64,000 nucleotides of DNA from Morganella morganii (GTDB lineage: Bacteria; Pseudomonadota; Gammaproteobacteria; Enterobacterales; Enterobacteriaceae), in contig NZ_VKKS01000001.1 in the NCBI RefSeq assembly GCF_019402645.1, forward strand, positions 2,091,382-2,155,381, in the 5' to 3' direction. A program made the translations under genes and the position numbers. The notes below the pieces were generated by a model, which was not told the origin of the DNA, did not search any database, and saw nothing but the letters and a program-made list of their open reading frames with translations. This document shows, piece after piece, positions 52,751-64,000 of this stretch; the stretch's first letter is position 1; each line of letters starts with the position of its first letter.

Positions 52751-53817
52751 ATGACACAGAACGTTTTATTTATTGATCGCGACGGCACCCTGATCACCGA
52801 ACCGCCGGTGGATTTTCAGGTGGACAGATTAGACAAACTGGCATTTGAGCCGGATGTTATCCCCGCGCTGCTGAAACTGAAAGAGGCCGGATACCGCTTT
52901 GTCATGGTTACCAACCAGGACGGTCTGGGTACTGACAGCTTCCCGCAGGCGGATTTCGAAGCACCGCACCAGCTGATGATGCAGATTTTTACCTCTCAGG
53001 GCATTACCTTTGATGAAGTGCTGATTTGTCCGCACAAACCGGCGGATAACTGCAACTGCCGCAAACCGAAAATTACGCTGGCGGAGAAATACCTGCTGCC
53101 GGGTGTGATTGACACTCAAAACAGCTATGTAATAGGCGATCGTGAAACCGATATTCAGCTCGCGGATAACATGGGGATTGCCGGACTGCGCTACGGGCAG
53201 CCGGGCACTGACTGGAACAGCATTGCAGAGCAGCTGACCCGCCGGGACCGCTACAGCCGTGTGGAGCGCAAAACCAAAGAAACCGATATTCTCACCGAAG
53301 TGTGGCTTGACCGCGAAGGCGGCAGCACCATCCGCACCGGCGTCGGCTTTTTTGACCACATGCTGGATCAGATTGCCACCCATGGCGGTTTCCGCCTCAA
53401 TATTCAGGTCAGCGGCGATCTGGTGATTGATGATCATCACACGGTGGAAGATACCGGACTGGCGCTGGGCGAAGCCCTGAAACTGGCACTCGGCGACAAA
53501 CGGGGTATTACCCGTTTCGGCTTTACCCTGCCGATGGATGAGTGTCTTGCCCGCTGCGCCCTGGATATTTCCGGCCGTCCGCACCTGGAATACAAAGCAG
53601 ACTTTAAATATCAGCGTGTCGGCGACCTGAGCACCGAGATGATTGAGCACTTCTTCCGCTCGCTCTCCTACACCATGGGCTGCACGCTGCACCTGAAAAC
53701 CAAAGGAAAGAACGATCACCACAGAGCCGAAAGCCTGTTTAAAGTGTTCGGACGGACACTGCGCCGGGCCATCCGCGTGGAAGGAAATGTCCTGCCGAGT
53801 TCAAAAGGGGTACTGTG

Positions 53818-53818
<1 letters not shown>
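52751..53818 (+). CDS. hisB: Bifunctional histidinol-phosphatase / imidazoleglycerol-phosphate dehydratase HisB
   Basis: The product is 355 residues, exactly the E. coli length. The N-terminal HAD phosphatase has FIDRDGTL with Asp9 and Asp11 and a zinc-binding [14 protein letters not shown]. The C-terminal dehydratase, from about residue 168, has [32 protein letters not shown], and [19 protein letters not shown] with metal-binding histidines. The start at 52751 follows a GAGGACAAC site. The stop overlaps the hisH start. Confidence 0.98.
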
Positions 53819-55909
<2,091 letters not shown>

Positions 55910-55915
55910 TACGTT

Positions 55916-56527
55916 ATGCTCACGGAACAGGAAATCGCACAACTGGACTGGCAGAAAACCGGCGGCCTGCTGCCGGTTATTGTTCAGCACGCTGTCTCCG
56001 GTGATGTGCTGATGCTGGGCTACATGAACCGCGATGCACTGGAAAAAACGATCAGAGAAAAACGTGTGACGTTTTATTCCCGCACCAAACAGCGGCTGTG
56101 GACCAAAGGGGAATCGTCCGGGCATTTTCTGAATCTGACGGATCTGTTTAAAGACTGTGACAACGACACGCTGCTTGCGCTGGTCTTACCGATCGGCCCG
56201 ACCTGCCATCAGGGTACCAACAGCTGTTTTGCCCCGGCACAAACCGCCCAGGGCTTCCTGTATGAGCTGGAGTCCGTGATCAAATCCCGCAAAACTGCTG
56301 ATCCGGACAGTTCTTACACGGCAAAACTCTATGCCGCCGGAACCAAACGGATCGCACAAAAGGTAGGGGAAGAAGGTGTGGAAACCGCACTTGCAGCAAC
56401 TGTCCGCGATAAGGCGGAACTGACCTCAGAGTCAGCGGATCTGCTTTATCACCTGCTGGTGCTGCTTCAGGATGCGGATCTGGATTTAGCCGCCGTTATC
56501 GGAAAACTGCGCTCCCGTCACCGTTAA
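55916..56527 (+). CDS. hisI: Bifunctional phosphoribosyl-AMP cyclohydrolase / phosphoribosyl-ATP pyrophosphatase HisI (HisIE)
   Basis: This enzyme catalyses the second and third steps of histidine synthesis. The 203-residue product has an N-terminal cyclohydrolase ([34 protein letters not shown], with zinc cysteines in NDTLLALV and CHQGTNSCF). The C-terminal pyrophosphatase has [35 protein letters not shown]. It is the last gene of the operon, as in E. coli. Confidence 0.98.
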   Translation: MLTEQEIAQLDWQKTGGLLPVIVQHAVSGDVLMLGYMNRDALEKTIREKRVTFYSRTKQRLWTKGESSGHFLNLTDLFKDCDNDTLLALVLPIGPTCHQGTNSCFAPAQTAQGFLYELESVIKSRKTADPDSSYTAKLYAAGTKRIAQKVGEEGVETALAATVRDKAELTSESADLLYHLLVLLQDADLDLAAVIGKLRSRHR

Positions 56528-56627
56528 TCCGAAAGCAGGGTAAATCCTTTTTTGCCCGCTGCATTTGTTGCCGTAACCTTCTATAATAGGCAGGATATTG
56601 ACAACAAATGCAGAGACAGCAAGTGAT

Positions 56628-57116
56628 ATGAACCCGATTTTTGAGAAACTGACAGCCCGGCTGGATGAAAATAATGCCCGCTACCGCGTGGTACATCATG
56701 CCTCTGCCGGGAAAACCGGAGAAGTGGCCAGAGTACGCGGCACACATCACGGTCAGGGTGCCAAAGCACTGGTTTGTCATATCAAAGGAAATGGGATCCG
56801 TCAGTATGTCCTCGCCATTCTGCCTTCTGATCAGCAGGCGGATTTACAGGTACTGGCAAAAAAAACCGGCGGCACCCGAGCCTCTCTGGCCAGCCCGGCA
56901 GAGACAGCTGAACTGACACAGTGTGTTTTCGGTGCTATCCCGCCCTTCAGTTTCCACCCTGATCTCCGTCTCGTTGCCGATCCGATGTTATTTGAGCGTT
57001 TCAGCGAGCTGGCCTTTAATGCCGGCAGTCTGGAGTGCTCCATTATTCTGAATACAAAGGACTATCAGCGGATTGCCGATCCTGAAACAGTATCGTTTGT
57101 CCGCCGTGAACTCTGA
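56628..57116 (+). CDS. yeaK: YbaK/ProXp-type aminoacyl-tRNA deacylase YeaK
   Basis: YeaK belongs to the Cys-tRNA/ProRS editing-domain superfamily that clears mis-acylated tRNA. The 162-residue product has VRGTHHGQGAKALVCHIKGNG, RQYVLAILPSDQQADL, GGTRASLASPAETAELTQCVFGAIPPFSFHP and LVADPMLFERFSELAFNAGSL, closely matching E. coli YeaK. The start at 56628 fits the family; an in-frame ATG at 56598 adds ten residues. A TATAAT box about 45 bases upstream suggests its own promoter after the his operon. Confidence 0.92.
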   Translation: MNPIFEKLTARLDENNARYRVVHHASAGKTGEVARVRGTHHGQGAKALVCHIKGNGIRQYVLAILPSDQQADLQVLAKKTGGTRASLASPAETAELTQCVFGAIPPFSFHPDLRLVADPMLFERFSELAFNAGSLECSIILNTKDYQRIADPETVSFVRREL

Positions 57117-57137
57117 TTTTTGCTTGGGAAGGCGATT

Positions 57138-57806
57138 ATGCAGGATGAACTTTTAGACTCTCTTTATTATCTGCTGTTACTCAGTCTGCTGCTGTATATG
57201 TCGCGCCACCGCTGGCGGCGCTGGTTCAAAACACAGAAATCCCGCAGACGTTTTGTCTCCTCCCCCGGGGAAGATGAGCAATCTCTGCGCCAGCAATTGA
57301 GTACACCCTACCTTAACGGCAGTCAGTTCCATAAGACGGATCACTTTTTTGCGGTCAGTGCACTGCTGCGCGAAGTACTGATGCATTATGAGGAAAAACA
57401 TATCCGGCTGAATGACAGCCTGTTTACCCGGGAAGACAGTTATGAATTTACCTGTCTCGGCACCCCGCTGCCCGCGCCTGAAACCGCCACACTGGCAGAA
57501 CGGCTGGCACTGCGGGATGATTTTCAGTATACCGGCAGTGAACGGCTGAACCGCTACTGTATTACCTCTCCGGCCGGAAAACCGCTGAATCAGCAAATCG
57601 GGCTGTGGATTGATATTATCCAGTCCCTGCTGGATACCGAATTGGTTCTGCTGCTGGAAGAGAACAATCAGAAGGACCGGGACTGCCCGTCACTGACATT
57701 ATCCGCAGAGCAGGTTCATCACTGGCTCGATGAAATCAATGATACCATGACACAGACCGCATCACGGGTTTTGCAGGCGCACACCCGCAACAGTATTATT
57801 ATGTAA
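57138..57806 (+). CDS. Unrecognised membrane-anchored protein, 222 residues
   Basis: I do not recognise this protein. It starts MQDELLDSLYYLLLLSLLLYM, one likely membrane helix, followed by a basic stretch (SRHRWRRWFKTQKSRRRF) that should keep the rest in the cytoplasm. A soluble part rich in Leu, Glu and Arg follows (RLNDSLFTREDSYEFTCLGT, IGLWIDIIQSLLDTELVLLLEENNQ). A GGGAAGG site precedes the ATG at 57138; it lies 21 bases after yeaK, so the two may be co-transcribed. The gene looks real by codon usage and by its terminator. No function is offered. Confidence 0.75.
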   Translation: MQDELLDSLYYLLLLSLLLYMSRHRWRRWFKTQKSRRRFVSSPGEDEQSLRQQLSTPYLNGSQFHKTDHFFAVSALLREVLMHYEEKHIRLNDSLFTREDSYEFTCLGTPLPAPETATLAERLALRDDFQYTGSERLNRYCITSPAGKPLNQQIGLWIDIIQSLLDTELVLLLEENNQKDRDCPSLTLSAEQVHHWLDEINDTMTQTASRVLQAHTRNSIIM

Positions 57807-57839
57807 AAAAAGACCCGGCATGCGGGTCTTTTTGTCTTT
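57805..57839. terminator. Bidirectional terminator between the 222-residue protein and the antiporter
   Basis: AAAAAAAGACCCG, a CAT loop, CGGGTCTTTTTGTCTTTT. It serves the plus-strand gene and the convergent antiporter gene. Confidence 0.9.
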
Positions 57840-57853
57840 TCCCGCTGTTACTG

Positions 57854-59491
57854 TCAGTGCAGTGCCAGTTTCAGTGTTTCTTCTTTCAGATCCAGCTCCT
57901 GCACCAGCCGGGTGTAAGTGTGCTCGCTGATATTTTTACTTTTACGTAACTGTTTCAGGGCATCACGCTCCGCCTGAAGAGCCGTCAGTGACATCCGCCG
58001 TTCCATGCGGATCACATTGTGCCAGTCAAACCCGGCGGTCTGGTCATCACTGTCACTGTCAAGATGACGGCCATAGATCTCCAGTAAATGTGTCCCCACT
58101 TCTGTCCGCAGTGTCATTTCATCAATATCTTCCAGCGGCTCCGCCATCTGCACCCGCAGGTTATTCATTGCGGCTTCATTCAGGGTGAAACGGGCATTCA
58201 GCTCTTCATTATCGTGCGGTAAGTCTGTATTCAGCCCTTTTGTCAGTACCGGCAGTGCAACCGCAGCAATCACCAGCGAAAACAGAATAACCCCCATCGC
58301 AAGGAAAATGGCCAGATCCCGGTGCGGAAAGGGTGAGCCGTCATTCATCAGCATCGGCAGGGTCAGGATACCGGCGAGGGTAATAGCCCCGCGCACACCG
58401 GCCGTTGCCATAATAGCCATCAGGCGCAGATGCGGCATATTTGACTGTTTGCCTTTGCGGCGCTGGCGGAAAACGGTCAGTGTCATAGCAATCCATACCC
58501 AGGCAAAACGCAGAACCGCCAGGCCAACAGTGATAATCACCACATAGAGCAGCAGTACCCACGGCGCAGAAGCCCCGGCATCCGCTGCCACCTGCGGCAC
58601 TGAGCGCCACATTCCCGGCAACTGTTCACCCAGCAGGATAAAGATCATTCCGTTCAGCGCAACCTGCACTGTATCCCAGACCGCTTTGCTCTGCATACGG
58701 GTGGCCGACTGCATACGACCGACAATGCGCTCATAGTGCATAGCAATACCGGCAGCCACAGCAGCCAGAATCCCGGACACCCCCAGGTGCTCTGCCGCCA
58801 GGTAGGACACAAACGGGATCAGCAGGCTGATCATGATCTGGATAGCCGGGTCTTCCCCGGTACGCTGCACCAGAAACTGGTTCACTTTCCCGATAAACAT
58901 GGCAATCAGCAGACCAACCATAATCCCGCCCAGCGCCACCACCATAAACTTCCCGGCAGCAGACGGCAGAGAGAATGTCCCGGTCAGTGCCGCTGTTACC
59001 GCAAAACTGAAACAGACCAGGCCGCTGGCATCATTAAAGAGAGATTCCCCTTCCAGAATATGCGCCATACGGGAAGGAAGCGGTGCATTGACGGTCATCG
59101 CCGCCACAGAAACCGGGTCTGTCGGTGACAGAATCGCGGCTAATGCAAAAGCGACCGCCAGGGAAACCGCCGGAATCAGCCAGTGAATAAACAGTCCCAT
59201 ACCAACAACGGTGAAAAACACCAGGCCGATAGCCAGCGAGAAAATCGGTTTGATATCACTGAACAGCGCTTCCTTCGGAATACGCCAGCCATCAAGAAAC
59301 AGTAACGGCGGGATAAAAAGAAACAGGAACAGATGCGGCTCAAACGCCACATCAAAACCGAATAGCGATAACCCCGCCCCGATGGCAATCTGAATAAAAG
59401 GCAGCGGAATTTTGTCACCCAGCAGGCGGGAGACAAACACACTGGCAATCACGGCCAGCAAAAAAACAAGGATCAGTGTAACGACAGACAT
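57854..59491 (-). CDS. CPA1-family Na+(K+)/H+ antiporter
   Basis: The product is 545 residues with about 11-12 membrane helices in the first ~410 and a cytoplasmic tail. The CPA1 signature regions are FLFIPPLLFLDGWRIPKEAL, FALAAILSPTDPVSVAAM and LEGESLFNDASGLVCFSFA (the Asn-Asp ion-binding pair), then LGVSGILAAVAAGI and MATAGVRGAITLAGI. E. coli YjcE is the nearest relative I know (549 residues), but similarity is moderate, so I leave out a symbol. Likely exchange is Na+ or K+ for H+. Confidence 0.88.
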   Translation of the reverse strand: MSVVTLILVFLLAVIASVFVSRLLGDKIPLPFIQIAIGAGLSLFGFDVAFEPHLFLFLFIPPLLFLDGWRIPKEALFSDIKPIFSLAIGLVFFTVVGMGLFIHWLIPAVSLAVAFALAAILSPTDPVSVAAMTVNAPLPSRMAHILEGESLFNDASGLVCFSFAVTAALTGTFSLPSAAGKFMVVALGGIMVGLLIAMFIGKVNQFLVQRTGEDPAIQIMISLLIPFVSYLAAEHLGVSGILAAVAAGIAMHYERIVGRMQSATRMQSKAVWDTVQVALNGMIFILLGEQLPGMWRSVPQVAADAGASAPWVLLLYVVIITVGLAVLRFAWVWIAMTLTVFRQRRKGKQSNMPHLRLMAIMATAGVRGAITLAGILTLPMLMNDGSPFPHRDLAIFLAMGVILFSLVIAAVALPVLTKGLNTDLPHDNEELNARFTLNEAAMNNLRVQMAEPLEDIDEMTLRTEVGTHLLEIYGRHLDSDSDDQTAGFDWHNVIRMERRMSLTALQAERDALKQLRKSKNISEHTYTRLVQELDLKEETLKLALH

Positions 59492-59746
59492 AGGCGGTTT
59501 TTTATCCTTACAGAAATCTGACAGATAACCACAATTCAGGGTTTGCAGCGTATACGATTAAAGGTAAAAATAAAGCAGACAAATCAGTAATTGTAAAATT
59601 ATTGTGTATCAAAATCTGAATGTTCCGATACCGGGCCGAAAAAAACAGAAAAACCGGGGAAGCAGCAGATTATCAATACAGACCCGAAAATATGAACCGG
59701 CAACCGATATTAACAATTATCTATAACTATAACGGATATCTTATCA
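59492..59746. promoter_or_regulatory. Divergent AT-rich spacer before the small secreted protein gene
   Basis: A 255-base AT-rich region between the antiporter gene and the small secreted protein gene. It presumably contains both promoters. A TATAACTATAA-type stretch near 59719-59731 could hold a -10 for the small gene. Nothing else was seen. Confidence 0.3.
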
Positions 59747-60031
59747 ATGAAAAAAAGAGTATTGGCCGGTGTGATTGCTGCCTGCTCTGCCTCTGCAAAT
59801 GCCGTGCCCGGCACCCGGTCAATGGGTGCCGCTCAGGGATTTACTGAATACAGCATCAGCAACGGCTCCGGCGATACCGTGATTATTGCCTGTAACGAAG
59901 GTGCCGGAGAAGGATTTGATAACAACGTGTCTGTTTACAGCAATGATCAGAGCCGTGACGGTGAAATCTCATTCCTGATTGATGATGAAGCCTATTATAT
60001 CCCTGAAAACATCACCGGCCGGAAAGTTTAA
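59747..60031 (+). CDS. Small secreted protein, 94 residues, unknown
   Basis: The product begins with a signal peptide-like segment (MKKRVLAGVIAACSASANA, predicted cleavage after ANA). A short acidic mature part of about 75 residues follows (SNGSGDTVIIACNEGAGEGF, YSNDQSRDGEISFLIDDEAYY). It has one mature cysteine. A ribosome site is weak (an A-rich leader with ATCAATG). I do not recognise the family; the pattern IIACNEGAG..F is reminiscent of small periplasmic beta-sandwich domains, but that is only an impression. A bidirectional terminator follows at 60111. Confidence 0.65.
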   Translation: MKKRVLAGVIAACSASANAVPGTRSMGAAQGFTEYSISNGSGDTVIIACNEGAGEGFDNNVSVYSNDQSRDGEISFLIDDEAYYIPENITGRKV

Positions 60032-60110
60032 ACCGTGCGCCAAAAACAGCCGGAAGATTTTCCGTGATTTTGAATGTGCTCCGGTTGAATAACCGGCACG
60101 GTAAGATGAT

Positions 60111-60146
60111 AATGCCGCCGTTTCCGGCGGCATTATTGTTTTAACG
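60111..60146. terminator. Bidirectional terminator between the small secreted protein gene and yegH
   Basis: AATGCCGCCG, TTTC loop, CGGCGGCATT, then ATTGTTTTAA; the minus-strand side is followed by ATCATCTT. It lies between convergent genes. Confidence 0.8.
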
Positions 60147-60147
60147 G

Positions 60148-61719
60148 TTAGCCGTCACTGTCTTCCGGATTTTCCGGCAGCGTGATTTTCACACGGTTAA
60201 TACGGTGGTTCTGAATTTCCAGCGGCTCAAACAGGCAGCCGTCAATTTCAATCTGCTCACCGACTTTCGGCAGACGCTGCAAATGTTCCATCAGCAGACC
60301 GGCCACCGTTTCATATTCACGCTTTTCATCGAGTGTCAGCGGAATATAGTTAATTAAATCTTCCAGCGGCATAAAACCGTTGGTGATCCAGCTGTTATCA
60401 TCCGTAAACTGAATATCATGGCGGGCATCATTCTCATCACCACTGACCGGCAGGTTTCCGGCGATAGTTTCCATCACATCCGTCAGTGTCACCACCCCTT
60501 CGACGTACCCGAATTCATCGGCCACAAAGGCAAAGTGTGTCTGTGCCTGACGGAACTGCTCCAGTGCCTTCAGTAATGACAACTGTTCAGGGAAGACCAG
60601 CGGTTGCTTGATCAGCGCGTGCAGATCCAGTGTGTCCTGCTGTAAGCGCTGATGCAGCAGATCGATCACATGCACCACGCCCAGCAGCTCATCATCATCC
60701 GCTGAGCCTCTGATCACCACCCGGGTGTGCGGGTTTTTAATCAGCAGTGCCGCGATTTCATCGCTGGTCGCATCAATGCGCAGCATCTCCACATCATGAC
60801 GCGACGTCATAATACTGTTGACATTACGCTGTGACAGCCCCAACACGCGGACAATCATCTGCCGCTCTTCCGGGTCAAAAATTTCCTGATTATCCGAAAT
60901 CAGATCCGCCGTGCGGTTATCCAGCTCCGATGACCCGCGCTTGCCGCTCAGAATACGCAGTACCGCTTCGGCCGTGCGCTGGCGCAGAGAGTTTTTGCCG
61001 CGCAGGAATTTACGACGGTTAAATATCGCCACCTGATTGAGCATTTCAATCATGATGGAGAAACCAATCGCCGCATAGAGATAACCTTTCGGAATGTGAT
61101 AGCCGAACCCTTCCGCCACCAGGCTGAAACCGATCATCAGCAGGAAGCTGAGACACAGGATAACGATGGTCGGGTGCTCATTCACAAAGCGGGTCAGCGG
61201 ACGACTGCCCCAGATCATCAGCAGCATGGCGATAATCACCGCTGTAACCATAACACCGATGTGATCCACCATCCCGACGGCCGTGATCACGGAGTCCAGA
61301 GAGAAGACGGCGTCCAGCACAATAATCTGCGCCACCACCGTCCAGAATTTCGAGGTTTTCCGCTGCTGTCCGTCGTGATGCTCACCGCCTTCCAGCCGCT
61401 CGTTCAGTTCCATCGTGGCTTTAAACAGAAGGAACAGACCGCCGATCAGCATAATTAAATCACGCGCACTGAACGGATGGCCGAACATCGTAAACATCGG
61501 TTTGGTCAGCGTAATAAGCCAGGAAAGGCTGAACAGCAGAATAATACGCATGACCAGCGCGCACAGCAGACCGGTTATACGGGCTTTGTCACGCAGCGCA
61601 GGGGGAAGTTTATCGGCAAGAATGGCAATGAAAACAAGGTTATCAATACCAAGAACAATTTCGAGTACGATTAATGTGGCCAGACCGGCCCAAATCGACG
61701 GATCAGCGATCCATTCCAT
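60148..61719 (-). CDS. yegH: TerC/CBS/CorC-domain membrane protein YegH
   Basis: The 523-residue product has an N-terminal TerC-type membrane domain of about seven helices ([59 protein letters not shown]). Two CBS domains follow from about residue 300 ([47 protein letters not shown]), and the CorC/HlyC transporter-associated domain is at the end ([22 protein letters not shown]). It matches E. coli YegH (527 residues) better than its paralogue YoaE. TerC proteins are linked to metal-ion export; the ion here is unknown. In E. coli yegH is also near the gnd/his region. Confidence 0.93.
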   Translation of the reverse strand: MEWIADPSIWAGLATLIVLEIVLGIDNLVFIAILADKLPPALRDKARITGLLCALVMRIILLFSLSWLITLTKPMFTMFGHPFSARDLIMLIGGLFLLFKATMELNERLEGGEHHDGQQRKTSKFWTVVAQIIVLDAVFSLDSVITAVGMVDHIGVMVTAVIIAMLLMIWGSRPLTRFVNEHPTIVILCLSFLLMIGFSLVAEGFGYHIPKGYLYAAIGFSIMIEMLNQVAIFNRRKFLRGKNSLRQRTAEAVLRILSGKRGSSELDNRTADLISDNQEIFDPEERQMIVRVLGLSQRNVNSIMTSRHDVEMLRIDATSDEIAALLIKNPHTRVVIRGSADDDELLGVVHVIDLLHQRLQQDTLDLHALIKQPLVFPEQLSLLKALEQFRQAQTHFAFVADEFGYVEGVVTLTDVMETIAGNLPVSGDENDARHDIQFTDDNSWITNGFMPLEDLINYIPLTLDEKREYETVAGLLMEHLQRLPKVGEQIEIDGCLFEPLEIQNHRINRVKITLPENPEDSDG

Positions 61720-61955
61720 ACGGTTAGTTTTACCTTTTATTCACACAGCTTATGCTGCACCCGAAATAATGCGGATTGTCCGGCCAAATAGCAATAAAAA
61801 ATTCCTCACTTTGCCGCGGTTCCTGTTGTGCGCAATGACGATACCGTTTGCATCAATCGCTACCACGCAGCCTTTACATGCGTTAAACTGTGACGAAATT
61901 AACAGTCAGCTAACGAAATCCTCGTTAGTTACGGGTCAATCCTGAAGGAGTCTTC

Positions 61956-63368
61956 ATGTCCAAACAACAAATTGGTGTTGTCGGTATGGCCGTTATGGGC
62001 CGTAACCTCGCACTGAATATCGAAAGCCGCGGTTATTCTGTTTCTGTTTTTAACCGCTCTTCTGATAAAACTGACGAAGTGATTGCTGAAAACCCGGGGA
62101 AAAAACTGGTTCCCAGCTACAGCATTGAAGAGTTTGTTGACTCCCTGGAAAAACCCCGCCGTATTCTGCTGATGGTCAAGGCCGGTGAAGCTACTGATAA
62201 AACTATCGCGTCCCTCACCCCGCATCTCGACAAAGGTGACATTCTGATCGACGGCGGTAATACTTTCTTTCAGGACACCATCCGCCGTAACAAAGAGCTG
62301 TCCGCACAGGGCTTTAACTTTATCGGTACCGGTGTTTCCGGCGGTGAGGAAGGTGCACTGAAAGGGCCGTCCATTATGCCGGGCGGACAAAAAGAAGCTT
62401 ACGAACTGGTTGCGCCGATCCTGAAACAGATCGCGGCACAGGCCGAAGGTGAGCCGTGTGTGACCTATATCGGTGCAGACGGTGCCGGTCATTATGTCAA
62501 AATGGTACACAACGGTATCGAATACGGCGATATGCAGCTGATTGCTGAAGCTTACTCCGTGATGAAAAATGCCCTCGGCATCAGCAATGATGAACTGGCA
62601 TCGGTATTCAGCGAGTGGAACAATGGCGAACTGAGCAGCTACCTGATTGATATCACAAAAGATATCTTCCGCAAGAAAGATGAAGACGGCAACTATCTGG
62701 TGGATGTGATCCTCGATGAAGCGGCCAACAAAGGCACCGGAAAATGGACCAGCCAGAGCGCGCTCGACCTCGGTGTGCCGCTGACGCTGATCACCGAATC
62801 CGTGTTTGCCCGTTATATCTCTTTCCTGAAAGACCAGCGCGTTGCGGCGTCCAAAGTCCTGAAAGGACCGAAAGCGGCCGCATTCAGCGGTGATAAAGCA
62901 GAATTTATCGGGAAAGTCCGCCGTGCCCTGTACCTGGGTAAAATCGTCTCTTATGCTCAGGGCTTCTCACAGTTGCGTGTCGCCTCTGACGAATACAACT
63001 GGGATCTGAACTACGGCGAAATCGCAAAAATCTTCCGTGCCGGTTGTATCATCCGTGCCCAGTTCCTGCAGAAAATCACTGATGCTTATGCGGAAAACCC
63101 GGCACTGGCTAACCTCCTGCTGGCACCTTACTTCACTCAGATTGCCGATGAGTATCAGCAGGCGCTGCGTGATGTGGTCTGCTACGGCGTTCAGCACGGT
63201 ATCCCGACACCGACCTTCTCTGCCGCTATCGCCTATTATGACAGCTACCGCAGTGCCGTACTGCCTGCAAACCTGATCCAGGCACAGCGTGACTATTTCG
63301 GCGCACATACTTATAAACGTACCGATAAAGACGGCGTGTTCCACACGGAATGGCCGGAAAATAATTAA
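61956..63368 (+). CDS. gnd: 6-phosphogluconate dehydrogenase (decarboxylating)
   Basis: Gnd oxidises 6-phosphogluconate to ribulose 5-phosphate with NADP in the oxidative pentose phosphate pathway. The product is 470 residues (E. coli 468). It has the Rossmann start [32 protein letters not shown], the catalytic lysine region [19 protein letters not shown], and the C-terminal [28 protein letters not shown] site precedes the ATG. A strong terminator follows. The pentose phosphate made here also feeds PRPP for histidine synthesis encoded upstream. Confidence 0.98.
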   Translation: MSKQQIGVVGMAVMGRNLALNIESRGYSVSVFNRSSDKTDEVIAENPGKKLVPSYSIEEFVDSLEKPRRILLMVKAGEATDKTIASLTPHLDKGDILIDGGNTFFQDTIRRNKELSAQGFNFIGTGVSGGEEGALKGPSIMPGGQKEAYELVAPILKQIAAQAEGEPCVTYIGADGAGHYVKMVHNGIEYGDMQLIAEAYSVMKNALGISNDELASVFSEWNNGELSSYLIDITKDIFRKKDEDGNYLVDVILDEAANKGTGKWTSQSALDLGVPLTLITESVFARYISFLKDQRVAASKVLKGPKAAAFSGDKAEFIGKVRRALYLGKIVSYAQGFSQLRVASDEYNWDLNYGEIAKIFRAGCIIRAQFLQKITDAYAENPALANLLLAPYFTQIADEYQQALRDVVCYGVQHGIPTPTFSAAIAYYDSYRSAVLPANLIQAQRDYFGAHTYKRTDKDGVFHTEWPENN

Positions 63369-63394
63369 TTTCTGCTGTTATCCGTATCTGTCAG

Positions 63395-63427
63395 AGCCGG
63401 GATAATTATCCCGGCTTTTTCTTGTTT
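63395..63427 (+). terminator. gnd terminator
   Basis: AGCCGGGATAAT pairs with ATTATCCCGGCT with almost no loop, followed by TTTTCTTGTTT. It lies 27 bases after the gnd stop. Confidence 0.88.
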
Positions 63428-63484
63428 ACATTCTGGCTGACACTCAAATAGACTTAATCAAATCAAATTATCCGCAAAATAATA

Positions 63485-64000
63485 ATGAACAACACAAATC
63501 CCTGGGGTGATGTGGTTCTGCCTTCGCGGCCGGAATACCGGCTCTCAGCCATGCTGCTCACATTTTTCCTCGCCCTGCTCAATATAGGAATGTATATCTG
63601 GCAGGTGAATTATGCTTCGCCGCTGGCAGACCCGGTCTACAATATGCTGCTGGCGGGCGGCAGTGTGTATCAGTTCTCACTGACCGGCGACTGGTGGCGT
63701 TATGCAACCAGTACCCTGCTTCATTCCGACCCGGTACATCTGGGGATCAATACCATTGCCCTTCTGGTGTTCGGCATTAACTGTGAAGCACTGACCGGTA
63801 AAGTGCGGATGCTGTTTATCTATCTGCTTACGGGGATTACCGCGTCCTTTACCAGCGCACTCCGGCAATCAGCTCAGGATGACATGTCCGTCATGTCCGG
63901 TATTTCTGTTATTGTCGGTGTCGGGGCATCCGGCGCGATTATGGGGCTTGCCGGAGCCACCGTGATATATCTTATCCGGGCCCGGAAAGATCCGTCCGTA
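63485..64000 (+). CDS. aarA: Rhomboid intramembrane serine protease, AarA-like (3' end outside window)
   Basis: The open frame from the ATG at 63485 runs off the right edge after 172 codons. It contains the rhomboid landmarks: membrane helix LTFFLALLNIGMYIWQ, loop LTGDWWRY, HSDPVHLGINTIALLVFGINCE (helix 2 His and Asn), and the active-site Ser149 in VGVGASGAIMG. These segments match my recollection of Providencia stuartii AarA, whose catalytic serine is Ser150. AarA cleaves an N-terminal extension of TatA and so activates protein export and quorum signalling. The second catalytic residue, His of helix 6, lies outside the window. It is distinct from GlpG, which lacks this arrangement. Confidence 0.82.
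   Translation, partial: MNNTNPWGDVVLPSRPEYRLSAMLLTFFLALLNIGMYIWQVNYASPLADPVYNMLLAGGSVYQFSLTGDWWRYATSTLLHSDPVHLGINTIALLVFGINCEALTGKVRMLFIYLLTGITASFTSALRQSAQDDMSVMSGISVIVGVGASGAIMGLAGATVIYLIRARKDPSV

Overview
The window is a stretch of chromosome from a gammaproteobacterium of the order Enterobacterales. Most genes have a direct Escherichia coli counterpart in nearly the same local order (ycaO-focA-pflBA; serS-rarA-lolA-ftsK-lrp; trxB-cydDC-aat-infA; clpA-clpS-cspD; macBA; artPIQM; the his operon). Base composition looks close to 50% GC. An AarA-type rhomboid gene at the right edge resembles the one known from Providencia. Together these point to Morganellaceae, most likely Morganella. This assignment is an inference; no rRNA or other decisive marker is present.

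Layout. 1-5216: the end of ycaO, then the anaerobic formate module focA-pflB-pflA, with an FNR-like site upstream. 5218-6511: an AT-rich island with one divergent methylenetetrahydrofolate reductase-like gene, where E. coli has dmsABC. 6512-14077: serS, rarA, lolA, ftsK and lrp, all on the minus strand. 14078-20303: trxB, the cydDC thiol exporter, aat and infA. 20404-28375: clpA, clpS, cspD, macBA and ybjD. 28611-35689: lysO, ybjT, the arginine transporter artPIQM behind a tandem ARG box, rlmC and ybjN. 35795-37542: ybjC, grxA, the small RNA gene rybB with its sigmaE promoter, and ybjG.

37552-46100 is an accessory block between ybjG and dacC. It holds a tandem duplication of the serine uptake/deamination operon: sdaC copy 1, a decayed sdaB stub, sdaC copy 2 and intact sdaB. 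After it come a LysR regulator divergent from an mdtJI-type SMR pair, and a LemA-family gene. 46182-49050 holds dacC, a gstB-like gene and yeeZ.

49248-56527 is the complete histidine operon hisLGDCBHAFI with its His-rich leader and attenuator. 56628-61719 carries yeaK, an unrecognised membrane-anchored protein, a CPA1 antiporter, a small secreted protein and yegH. Then come gnd and, cut by the window edge, the AarA-like rhomboid protease gene.

No CRISPR array, prophage, transposase, tRNA or rRNA gene was seen. The most distinctive structures are the sdaCB tandem duplication with its mosaic divergence, the solitary MetF-like protein, the MdtI-like subunit with Asp in place of the SMR glutamate, rybB, and the AarA-like rhomboid. 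I did not find a clearly new multi-gene system.
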